Notes under the pieces: model-generated
What the model was told of the DNA's origin: nothing
Seen by the model: only the letters and a program-made list of their open reading frames with translations
Databases searched by the model: none
Assembly: GCA_902492045.1 (NCBI GenBank)
Contig: CABUKB010000011.1
Location: 1 to 54,488, forward strand
Source of the DNA: an uncultured Oscillospiraceae bacterium
GTDB lineage: Bacteria > Bacillota > Clostridia > Oscillospirales > Acutalibacteraceae
Reading direction: 5' to 3'
DNA: 54,488 bases
Shown: positions 25,817-33,450 of the stretch, in pieces
How positions within the stretch are numbered: position 1 is the first letter of the stretch
How the letters are laid out: each line of letters begins with the position of its first letter
Program-made: the position numbers and the translations under genes

Positions 25817-26527
25817 ATGGAAAAACGGGAAATGCTGTATGAAGGAAAAGCCAAAAAAGTTTTCGCTACGGAGGATCCGGAACTGTATATTGTCGATTAT
25901 AAGGACGATGCGACCGCCTTCAACGGCGAGAAGAAAGGCACCATTCTCGGTAAAGGCGTCATCAACAACCGGGTGACCAATCATTTGATGAAACTCCTGG
26001 AAAAAGAGGGGATTCCCACCCATTTCGTTGAAGAACTGTCCGATCGCGAAACTCTTGTAAAAAAGGTTTCGATTGTTCCCCTGGAAGTCATCATCCGCAA
26101 TATCACCGCGGGTTCTTTTTCCAAGCGCTTCGGGGTGCCGGAAGGGAAGGTTCTGAAGCGTCCTTCCCTGGAATATAGCTACAAGGATGACGCGCTGGGG
26201 GATCCCATGATCAACGACTATCAGATCCTGTCGCTGGGAATCGCGACGCAGAAAGATTTGGATACAATATCCGGATACGCTTTTCAAGTCAACGAAGTGC
26301 TCAAAAAGTATCTGCTGAACCGGGACATTCTTCTGGTCGACTACAAGCTGGAATTCGGCCGCTTGTCCGACGGAACGATTGTCCTGGCGGATGAAATATC
26401 GCCCGATACCTGCCGTTTCTGGGATGTTCATACCCATGAGAAATTGGATAAAGACCGCTTCCGCCGCGATTTGGGCGGGGAAGAGGAAGCGTATAAGGAG
26501 ATTCTCCACCGGCTGCTGGACAAATAA
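25817..26527 (+). CDS. purC: SAICAR synthetase
   Basis: Phosphoribosylaminoimidazole-succinocarboxamide synthase joins aspartate to CAIR with ATP. The 236-residue protein opens with LYEGKAKKVFATEDPEL, has NGEKKGTILGKGVINN near 38, the signature VPLEVIIRNITAGSF near 92 and LILADEISPDTCR-like VLADEISPDTCRFWD near 192. The length fits the short bacterial type (about 235). It begins 14 bases after purE with TAAAGGAG upstream. A terminator and a possible new promoter follow it before purF. Confidence 0.96.
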   Translation: MEKREMLYEGKAKKVFATEDPELYIVDYKDDATAFNGEKKGTILGKGVINNRVTNHLMKLLEKEGIPTHFVEELSDRETLVKKVSIVPLEVIIRNITAGSFSKRFGVPEGKVLKRPSLEYSYKDDALGDPMINDYQILSLGIATQKDLDTISGYAFQVNEVLKKYLLNRDILLVDYKLEFGRLSDGTIVLADEISPDTCRFWDVHTHEKLDKDRFRRDLGGEEEAYKEILHRLLDK

Positions 26528-26562
26528 CGGATGGCCGATCCACCGAGGCCACCGGGGACTGC

Positions 26563-26603
26563 GACTATAGGCCAACATGTTTTGGCCTATAGTCTTGGTT
26601 TTT
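26563..26603 (+). terminator. Internal terminator between purC and purF
   Basis: Perfect 13-bp stem GACTATAGGCCAA (26563-26575) with its complement at 26582-26594, followed by TTGGTTTTT. A TATAAT word at 26611-26616 just before purF may be a new -10 element, although no good -35 is seen. Confidence 0.75.
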
Positions 26604-26633
26604 CATTCCGTATAATTATGAAGGAGGACCTGT

Positions 26634-28043
26634 ATGGGCGGCGTATTTGGTGTGGCGTCCGAGGGAAACTGCATCCACGATTTGTTTTTCGGGGTGGATT
26701 ATCATTCCCATCTGGGAACGAAACGGGGCGGCATGGCGGTTTATAACGCCGAGACCGGTTTTGAGAGGGCGATCCATAACATCGAAAACTCTCCGTTTCG
26801 CACCAAATTTGAGCGGGATGTGGATGAAATGGCCGGGTCGCTCGGGATTGGCTGCATCAGCGACACCGATCCGCAGCCGCTGATCGTACGGTCGCATCTC
26901 GGCACTTATGCCATTACCACGGTTGGACGGATCAATAATATGGAGGAATTGGTGAACTTTGCGTTTGAAAACGGCAGTTCCCATTTCCTGGAGATGAGCG
27001 GCGGCAAGGTCAACGCCACGGAAATGACCGCCTGCCTGATCAATCAGAAGGATACCCTCGTCGAAGGCATCCAAAACGCCCAGAAGCTCATTGACGGGTC
27101 GATGACCATGCTGCTCTTGACGCAGGACGGCATCGTGGCCGCGCGGGACCGGATGGGCCGCACGCCACTGATTATCGGGAAAAAGGAGGGGGCGGCCTGT
27201 GTTTCCTTTGAATCCTTTGCCTATCTAAACCTGGGATATCGGGACAAGCATAGCTTGGGGCCGGGCGAGATCGTTCGGATCACGGCGGATGGCTACGAGG
27301 TGCTGGTTCCCCCTCGGGAAAAAATGAAAATATGTGCGTTTCTCTGGACCTATTTCGGGTATCCGCCCTCCTCTTATGAAGGGGTGAACGTGGAACAGAT
27401 GCGGTACGACTGCGGCCGTATCCTCGCGCAGCAGGACCAGGGCACCGAAGTGGATTATGTCGCGGGAGTGCCCGATTCCGGAACGGCTCACGCGATCGGC
27501 TATGCGAACGAGTCGGGTATTCCGTTTGCCCGTCCCTTTATTAAGTACACCCCTACCTGGCCCCGCAGTTTCATGCCGCAGAATCAAGCGGTTCGCAACC
27601 AGGTGGCCCATATGAAGCTTATTCCTGTGGATACCCTGATCCGAAACAAACGGCTGCTGTTCATCGACGACTCGGTCGTGCGGGGGACCCAGATGCGGGA
27701 GACGGTCGACTTTTTATACGACAGTGGCGCCAAAGAAGTGCATATTCGCCCGGCCTGCCCTCCCATTATGTTTGGCTGCAAGTACCTCAATTTTTCCCGT
27801 TCCACCTCCGAAATGGATTTGATTACACACACGGTGATTCACGAGTTGGAGGGGGAAGAGGGTTTCCGCCATCTCGAAGACTATATCGACGCTCATTCGA
27901 AAAGGTACGGGCGGATGGTGGATGGCATTTGTCAGAAGCTGCGGGTCACGTCCCTCCGGTACCAAACCCTCGAGGGGATGCTTGCGTCCATCGGGATTGA
28001 TCCCGACCGGATCTGCACCTATTGCTGGACAGGTAAAGAATAA
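26634..28043 (+). CDS. purF: Amidophosphoribosyltransferase lacking the N-terminal catalytic Cys
   Basis: Forms phosphoribosylamine from PRPP at the head of purine synthesis. The 469-residue protein has the class II amidotransferase fold, but starts M-G-G-V-F-G where active PurF has M-C-G-V-F-G: codon 2 is GGC, not TGC. The remaining domain is intact (HLGTKRGGMAVYN; RDRMGRTPL). The phosphoribosyltransferase part is well kept (GVPDSGTAHAIGYANESG; FIDDSVVRGTQ), as are four Fe-S ligand positions, Cys234, Cys382 and Cys461/Cys464. Glutaminase activity through the usual thiol seems impossible; it could use free ammonia or another amidotransferase. GAAGGAGG fits ATG 26634, and no better start exists. 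A second, canonical PurF elsewhere is possible. Confidence 0.88.
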   Translation: MGGVFGVASEGNCIHDLFFGVDYHSHLGTKRGGMAVYNAETGFERAIHNIENSPFRTKFERDVDEMAGSLGIGCISDTDPQPLIVRSHLGTYAITTVGRINNMEELVNFAFENGSSHFLEMSGGKVNATEMTACLINQKDTLVEGIQNAQKLIDGSMTMLLLTQDGIVAARDRMGRTPLIIGKKEGAACVSFESFAYLNLGYRDKHSLGPGEIVRITADGYEVLVPPREKMKICAFLWTYFGYPPSSYEGVNVEQMRYDCGRILAQQDQGTEVDYVAGVPDSGTAHAIGYANESGIPFARPFIKYTPTWPRSFMPQNQAVRNQVAHMKLIPVDTLIRNKRLLFIDDSVVRGTQMRETVDFLYDSGAKEVHIRPACPPIMFGCKYLNFSRSTSEMDLITHTVIHELEGEEGFRHLEDYIDAHSKRYGRMVDGICQKLRVTSLRYQTLEGMLASIGIDPDRICTYCWTGKE

Positions 28044-28107
28044 GAATCGCCGAAGTTTGGACAAGCCGTGCAAGGCTGCCTGAAAGGGTGAAAGGAAGGG
28101 AACGGAT

Positions 28108-29142
28108 ATGGAGAGCGTAAGTAAGAGTTATGCCGACGCCGGAGTGGATGTTACAGCGGGATACAGAGCGGTCGAACTGATGAAATCGCATGTCGCGCGC
28201 ACAAAGATCCCGGGGGTATTGTCGGGGATCGGCGGTTTTGGCGGATTGTTTGAGCCGGATCTTGCGGGCATGGAGCGGCCGGTGCTCGTTTCGGGGACCG
28301 ACGGCGTCGGCACCAAATTAAAACTGGCTTTTTTGCTCGACAAACACGATACGGTGGGAATCGACTGTGTGGCCATGTGCGCGAACGATGTCGCTTGTTC
28401 GGGGGCAAGGCCCCTCTTCTTCCTCGATTACATTGCCTGTGGAAAAAACAGGCCGGAAAAGATCGCCTCCATCGTGGCGGGCGTGGCGGAGGGCTGCGTA
28501 CAGGCGGGCTGCGCCCTGATCGGAGGCGAAACCGCCGAAATGCCCGGATTTTATCCTCAAGAGGAATATGATCTCGCGGGATTTTGCGTCGGTATGGCGG
28601 ATTATTCTAAAATGGTGGACAGCAGCCGGGTAAACGCCGGGGATGCGTTGGTCGGCGTCAAATCCAGCGGCGTACACTCCAATGGATTCTCGCTTATCCG
28701 TAAAGTCTTTGACCTTTCCGAAGAAACCGCCGGCGTTTATTCGGATGAGCTGGGTGCCACCCTCGGCGAAGTTCTGCTCACCCCGACGAAGATCTATGTG
28801 CGGTCGCTGCTCGCTCTGCTTGACGCGGTGCCGGTCCATGGGGTTTCCCATATCACGGGCGGGGGCTTTTATGAAAATATACCGCGCATGCTGCCCCACG
28901 GGTTGGAAGCGGTCATCGAGAAAAAGGCTGTGCCGGTAGCCCCCATATTCAATTTGATTCAGAAGGCCGGAAACATTCCGGAACGGGATATGTTCAACAC
29001 CTTCAATATGGGGATCGGGCTGTGTATCGCTTTGCCGGCGGAGAAGGCGGATGAGGCGGTCCGGATTCTCCAAAACGCTGGGGAAGAAGCGGTGATCCTG
29101 GGGGAAACACAACCGGGAAACGATGGCGTCCGGCTGATTTAA
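28108..29142 (+). CDS. purM: Phosphoribosylformylglycinamidine cyclo-ligase (AIR synthetase)
   Basis: ATP-dependent ring closure of FGAM to AIR. The 344-residue protein has the family start SYADAGVDVTAGYRAVELMK, GTDGVGTKLKLAF near 65, DCVAMCANDVACSGARPLFF near 90, GGETAEMPGFY near 140 and SSGVHSNGFSLIRKV near 188. The length is standard. GAAAGGAAGGGAACGG precedes ATG 28108. It is the fourth gene of the operon. purL and purS/purQ, which make its substrate, are not in this window. Confidence 0.97.
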   Translation: MESVSKSYADAGVDVTAGYRAVELMKSHVARTKIPGVLSGIGGFGGLFEPDLAGMERPVLVSGTDGVGTKLKLAFLLDKHDTVGIDCVAMCANDVACSGARPLFFLDYIACGKNRPEKIASIVAGVAEGCVQAGCALIGGETAEMPGFYPQEEYDLAGFCVGMADYSKMVDSSRVNAGDALVGVKSSGVHSNGFSLIRKVFDLSEETAGVYSDELGATLGEVLLTPTKIYVRSLLALLDAVPVHGVSHITGGGFYENIPRMLPHGLEAVIEKKAVPVAPIFNLIQKAGNIPERDMFNTFNMGIGLCIALPAEKADEAVRILQNAGEEAVILGETQPGNDGVRLI

Positions 29143-29170
29143 CAACGTCGTTTGGAAAGGCGGAATCGGG

Positions 29171-29821
29171 ATGCAGAACATCGCGGTATTGGTGTCGGGT
29201 TCAGGGACCAATTTGCAGGCCCTTTTGGATGCCGAAAAAGCCGGACAGATTCGCAACGGCCGAATCGTCCGGGTCATATCTTCCAAGCCGGGAGTGTTTG
29301 CCTTGGAGCGGGCAAAACGGCATGGAATTCCCACCGCCGTGGTGGAGCGGAGGGCCTATTCCACTATGGACGCCTTTAGCGCGGCGTTGCTGGAGGCACT
29401 CGAAGACTGCGGGGCGGACATCGTGGTGTTGGCGGGTTTTTTGTCGATTGTCGATGAAACGGTGGTAAAACGCTATCCCAATAAGATTCTCAACATCCAT
29501 CCGTCGCTGATTCCAGCTTTTTGCGGAAAAGGCTATTACGGTCTCCGGGTGCATGAAGAGGTACTCCGGTATGGCGTCAAACTGACCGGCGCCACGGTTC
29601 ATTTTGTCAACGAAGTGACGGACGGCGGCGCGATCTTGCTGCAAAAGGCGGTGGAGGTCCGGCCGGGTGATACCCCTGAGACGCTGCAACGGCGGGTGAT
29701 GGAGGAGGCCGAGTGGCAGTTGCTGCCCCAAGCGGTTGCTCTCCTGTGTGAAGGCCGTGTAAAGGTGGAGGGGCGGATCGCACGCATTCTGGACGAGGCT
29801 CCGTTGAAAGAAACGCGATAG
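29171..29821 (+). CDS. purN: Phosphoribosylglycinamide formyltransferase (folate-dependent)
   Basis: Transfers a formyl group from 10-formyltetrahydrofolate to GAR. The 216-residue protein has VLVSGSGTNLQALLDA at residues 5-20, AGFLSIVDETVVKRYPNKILNIHPSLIPAF near 90-119 (Asn, His in NIHPSL), and the catalytic segment GATVHFVNEVTDGGAIL near 140 with the Asp. It is slightly longer than the E. coli enzyme (212). Spacing from purM is 28 bases, with GGAAAGGCGG as ribosome site. Confidence 0.96.
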   Translation: MQNIAVLVSGSGTNLQALLDAEKAGQIRNGRIVRVISSKPGVFALERAKRHGIPTAVVERRAYSTMDAFSAALLEALEDCGADIVVLAGFLSIVDETVVKRYPNKILNIHPSLIPAFCGKGYYGLRVHEEVLRYGVKLTGATVHFVNEVTDGGAILLQKAVEVRPGDTPETLQRRVMEEAEWQLLPQAVALLCEGRVKVEGRIARILDEAPLKETR

Positions 29822-29838
29822 GAAAGGAGAGATTCGGT

Positions 29839-30552
29839 ATGAACAGCCGGGTGCTGAAAGAGGAACTCAGCCGGACGAGCTATCCCGGGCGCGGTATCTT
29901 ACTGGGAATGAGCGAGGACGGACAAAAAGCCGTCATGGCTTACTTCATTATGGGACGCAGCGAAAACAGCCGTAACCGGATTTTCGTAGCCGATGGCGAG
30001 GGGATCAAGACCAAAGCGTTTGATGAAAGCAAAATGGTGGATCCCTCCTTGATTATTTACGCGCCGGTGCGGAAGGTTGGACCGGTCACGGTCGTGACGA
30101 ACGGCGACCAGACCGATACGGTGGTGGATTTTCTGCAAAAGGGCCGCACTTTTGAAGAAGCCCTTCGTACAAGAGAATTCGAGCCGGATGCGCCCAATTA
30201 CACGCCCCGCATATCGGGGATGATTCGATTGGAGCAGGGGAAATTTATCTATAAACTCTCCATACTCAAAAGCCACCTGGGCCGTCCGGATTCCTGCCTT
30301 CGTTTTTTCTACGAGTATACGCCGATAGCCGGGCAGGGGCATTTTATCCATACCTATGAGAAGGACGGCAATCCGTTGCCCTCCTTTACAGGAGAACCGG
30401 TGCCGGTCTCGCTGGATGGAAACCTCGATCATTTTACCAAGACGGTTTGGGAAAGCCTGGATAAAGAGAACAAGGTCTCCCTCTTTACCCGGTATATCGA
30501 CCGGTCGACAGGGGAGTCCGAGTCCCGCATTGTCAACAAACTTGAGGACTGA
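29839..30552 (+). CDS. purO: IMP cyclohydrolase, PurO-like family
   Basis: Last step of purine synthesis, closing FAICAR to IMP. The 237-residue protein belongs to the IMP cyclohydrolase-like (PurO/PF07826) family first known from archaea. Seen here are the opening YPGRGILLGMSEDGQKAVMAYFIMGRS split over residues 15-41, NRIFVADGEGIKTKAFD near 46, TPRISGMI near 131 and FFYEYTPIAGQGHFIHTY near 162. It replaces the N-terminal cyclohydrolase domain of bifunctional PurH, and the companion transformylase is the next gene. Ribosome site GGAAAGGAGAG. The assignment to the pathway is strengthened by position. Confidence 0.88.
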   Translation: MNSRVLKEELSRTSYPGRGILLGMSEDGQKAVMAYFIMGRSENSRNRIFVADGEGIKTKAFDESKMVDPSLIIYAPVRKVGPVTVVTNGDQTDTVVDFLQKGRTFEEALRTREFEPDAPNYTPRISGMIRLEQGKFIYKLSILKSHLGRPDSCLRFFYEYTPIAGQGHFIHTYEKDGNPLPSFTGEPVPVSLDGNLDHFTKTVWESLDKENKVSLFTRYIDRSTGESESRIVNKLED

Positions 30553-30581
30553 ACACGACTATTGCCGAAAGGATGACGCAT

Positions 30582-31757
30582 ATGAACGAACTGCTGCTGA
30601 AATACGGCTGCAATCCCAATCAGAAACCATCCAGAATTTTTATGAAAGGCGGCGGCAGCCTCCCCATTGAGGTTCTCAACGGCAAACCGGGATATATCAA
30701 TTTTTTGGACGCGTTGAATAGCTGGCAGCTCGTCCGGGAACTGGCGGAAGCAACCGGCCTGCCTGCCGCCGCGTCGTTTAAACATGTCAGCCCGGCGGGG
30801 GCCGCGGTGGGGTTGCCCATGAGCGAGACGCTCAGGCGTGCCTGTTTTGTGGAAGATTTGGAGCTTTCTCCTATCGCCTGTGCGTATGCCCGGGCAAGAG
30901 GGGCGGACCGGATGTCCTCTTACGGCGACTGGGCCGCGTTGTCCGAGCCTTGCGACAGGGAGACGGCTCTTTTACTCGCCCGCGAAGTTTCGGATGGGAT
31001 CATCGCGCCCGGGTATACTCCGGAAGCACTGGAAATCCTCAAAACCAAGCGCAAGGGTGGCTACAATGTCGTCCGGATTGATCCCACCTACCGTCCTGAG
31101 CCGGTGGAGCAGAAGGATGTTTTTGGGATCACCTTTGAACAGGGGCGCAACGAGGTGAGGATTGATGCGGCCATGCTCGAAAATCTGGTCACCAAAAACC
31201 GGGATCTGCCCGAATCGGCCAAACGGGATTTGCTTTTATCCCTGATAACGTTGAAATACACCCAGTCCAACTCGGTTTGTTATGCCAAAGACGGTCAGGC
31301 CATCGGGGTGGGCGCCGGCCAGCAGAGCCGGATTCACTGTACCCGTTTGGCCGGCAATAAAGCGGATATCTGGCATCTGCGCCAGCATCCGAAGGTTCTC
31401 GAGCTGCCGTTCAAGGCGGATATCCGCCGTCCCGACCGCGATAACACCATTGATGTGTATATCTCGGACGAGTATATGGATGTGTTGGACGACGGGGTGT
31501 GGGAGAGGTTTTTCACTGTAAAGCCGGATCCCCTTACAAGCGAAGAGAAGAAACGCTATCTCCATGCCGTCACCGGCGTTTCCCTGGGGTCGGATGCCTT
31601 TTTCCCGTTCGGCGACAATATCGAACGGGCCCACCGCAGCGGAGTTCAGTATATCGCCGAGCCGGGGGGCTCTATCCGGGATGACCATGTGATCGAAACC
31701 TGTGACAAGTACGACATGGTAATGGCCTTTACAGGATTGCGTTTATTCCACCATTGA
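30582..31757 (+). CDS. purH: AICAR formyltransferase, stand-alone (PurH transformylase domain)
   Basis: Formylates AICAR with 10-formyltetrahydrofolate to give FAICAR. At 391 residues it corresponds only to the C-terminal domain of PurH, starting at LLKYGCNPNQ and lacking the MGS-like cyclohydrolase domain. Catalytic segments are FKHVSPAGAAVG near 67 (Lys, His), SDGIIAPGY near 140, KYTQSNSVCYAKDGQAIGVGAGQQSR in the 225-250 region and SDAFFPFGDNI near 345. An ATG at 30573 touches the ribosome site GAAAGG, so ATG 30582 with nine-base spacing is chosen. Together with PurO it forms a split PurH. Confidence 0.92.
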   Translation: MNELLLKYGCNPNQKPSRIFMKGGGSLPIEVLNGKPGYINFLDALNSWQLVRELAEATGLPAAASFKHVSPAGAAVGLPMSETLRRACFVEDLELSPIACAYARARGADRMSSYGDWAALSEPCDRETALLLAREVSDGIIAPGYTPEALEILKTKRKGGYNVVRIDPTYRPEPVEQKDVFGITFEQGRNEVRIDAAMLENLVTKNRDLPESAKRDLLLSLITLKYTQSNSVCYAKDGQAIGVGAGQQSRIHCTRLAGNKADIWHLRQHPKVLELPFKADIRRPDRDNTIDVYISDEYMDVLDDGVWERFFTVKPDPLTSEEKKRYLHAVTGVSLGSDAFFPFGDNIERAHRSGVQYIAEPGGSIRDDHVIETCDKYDMVMAFTGLRLFHH

Positions 31758-31819
31758 TTCCTTACCGCTAATCCGATTTGGCACTGACTTCACGGAATGG
31801 AAAAGGGAGGAACGGCGAT

Positions 31820-33097
31820 ATGAAACCGAAGTTGGATATCCTGGTGGTAGGCGGGGGAGGACGGGAACACGCCATTGTCCGCAAACTCAAGGAGAGTCCC
31901 CGCTGTGGCCAGCTGTTTTGCACACCGGGCAACGGCGGCATCGCCAAGGATGCCGTTTGTTACGGCGTAGCGGCGACCGACGTGGACGGAGTGGTAGCTC
32001 TGGCCAAAGAATGCGGGGCGGATCTTGTGTTTGTGGCGCCGGACGATCCGCTGGTGGCAGGCATGGTGGATGCTCTGGAAGACGCAGGTATCCCGGCATT
32101 TGGCCCCAGAGCCGATGCCGCTATATTGGAAGGCAGCAAGGTTTTTTCCAAAAATCTGATGAAGAAATACGGCATTCCGACCGCCCGGTATGAAGTGTTT
32201 GACGATCCGGCTGAGGCGCTGCGCTATATCCGGCGGGAGGACCGTTATCCCGCAGTCGTCAAGGCGGATGGGCTGGCTCTCGGCAAAGGGGTACTGCTCT
32301 GCGCGGATTATGAGGAAGCGCGCAAGGCGGTCCATGACATTATGGAGGACCGGGTATTCGGAGCCTCAGGGGCCCGAGTGGTGGTGGAGGAATTTCTCAT
32401 CGGGCCCGAGGTATCGGTGCTGGCGTTTACCGATGGCAAAACGGTTTGCCCGATGGTTTCCTCCAAAGACCACAAGCGGGTGTTTGATGGGGATATGGGG
32501 CCGAATACCGGCGGGATGGGAACGATCAGTCCCAACCCTTTTTATACCGAGGAACAGGCCGACTGGTGCATGGAACATATATTTAAGCCCACGGTCGCGG
32601 CCATGAATGCCGAGGGACGCCCGTTTAAAGGGTGTCTGTATTTCGGCTTGATGCTCACGCCGGACGGTCCCAAGGTTATTGAGTACAACTGTCGCTTCGG
32701 CGATCCCGAGACCCAGGTGGTACTGCCAAGGCTGAAAACAGATTTCATTGATATTTTGGAAGCGGTAAGGGAAGAGCGCCTCGCCGAACTTCCCATCGAA
32801 TGGTCGGAGGAGGCCTGTGCCTGTGTGGTGATGGCCTCGGGCGGATATCCCGCCGCATACCGGAAGGGGCTTCCCATCCGGGGGTTGGATGAGCAGGGGC
32901 AGGTGCCCGGAGCGGTGGTATATCATGCCGGTACCCGGTTGGACAACGAGCGCTTTTTAACCAACGGCGGGCGGGTACTCGGCGTTACAGCGGCGGCCTC
33001 CACACTGGAAGCCGCGCTGGACAAAGCCTATGAGGCGGTCGCTCACATCGAATTTGAAGGGGCGCATTATCGCCGGGATATTGGCAAGACCAAGTAA
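31820..33097 (+). CDS. purD: Phosphoribosylamine-glycine ligase (GAR synthetase)
   Basis: ATP-grasp enzyme joining glycine to phosphoribosylamine, the second step of the pathway. The 425-residue protein starts ILVVGGGGREHAIVRKL, has the N-domain loop VAPDDPLVAGMVD near 70, the ATP-grasp lysines in VVKADGLALGKGV near 145 and the GDPETQVVLPRL metal loop near 292. The frame runs 14 codons further upstream, but GGGAGGAACGGCG before ATG 31820 and the family N-terminus decide the start. It is the last gene of the operon; a GC-rich hairpin follows. Confidence 0.97.
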   Translation: MKPKLDILVVGGGGREHAIVRKLKESPRCGQLFCTPGNGGIAKDAVCYGVAATDVDGVVALAKECGADLVFVAPDDPLVAGMVDALEDAGIPAFGPRADAAILEGSKVFSKNLMKKYGIPTARYEVFDDPAEALRYIRREDRYPAVVKADGLALGKGVLLCADYEEARKAVHDIMEDRVFGASGARVVVEEFLIGPEVSVLAFTDGKTVCPMVSSKDHKRVFDGDMGPNTGGMGTISPNPFYTEEQADWCMEHIFKPTVAAMNAEGRPFKGCLYFGLMLTPDGPKVIEYNCRFGDPETQVVLPRLKTDFIDILEAVREERLAELPIEWSEEACACVVMASGGYPAAYRKGLPIRGLDEQGQVPGAVVYHAGTRLDNERFLTNGGRVLGVTAAASTLEAALDKAYEAVAHIEFEGAHYRRDIGKTK

Positions 33098-33450
33098 AAA
33101 ATGCAGAACGGGACGGCGGCAATTGGAATCCTTTGGCCGCCGTCCCCTGGAAATCCTTCGCGGGCTAAAAACGGCAGCCCGCTTTTTGCGTCGAACAGGT
33201 GAAAAATCCCGACTTTAACGGAAGTTTTATACGGCGGTCCGTCCGTCTTTCGATGGCGGGGAATAGGGGGAGTTCGAGGCTTTTTTGCGGCAATTTTGCG
33301 TTTTAGCCCGGCTATGGGTCTTGACGTGCCCGTTTAAATGGTATAAAGTGAAAAAGTATGAAACAAGCTATAGCCATTCCTGCTTTTCGGCTCGAATGGC
33401 TTCTCTTTAGGTTATGGAAGTTCCCAATCTATTAAAGGATGGATGCAGAT
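33098..33450. other. Intergenic region with pur-operon hairpin and topoisomerase promoter
   Basis: GGGACGGCGGC (33110-33120) pairs with GCCGCCGTCCC (33136-33146) without a T run, probably ending the pur operon. Further on TTGACG (33321-33326) and TATAAA (33342-33347) lie 15 bases apart, or 17 from TAAAGT, as a likely promoter. A 25-codon frame from ATG 33358 (MKQAIAIPAFRLEWLL then FRLWKFPIY) would begin almost at the transcript end and stops just before the next gene; I cannot say whether it is used. Confidence 0.5.
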
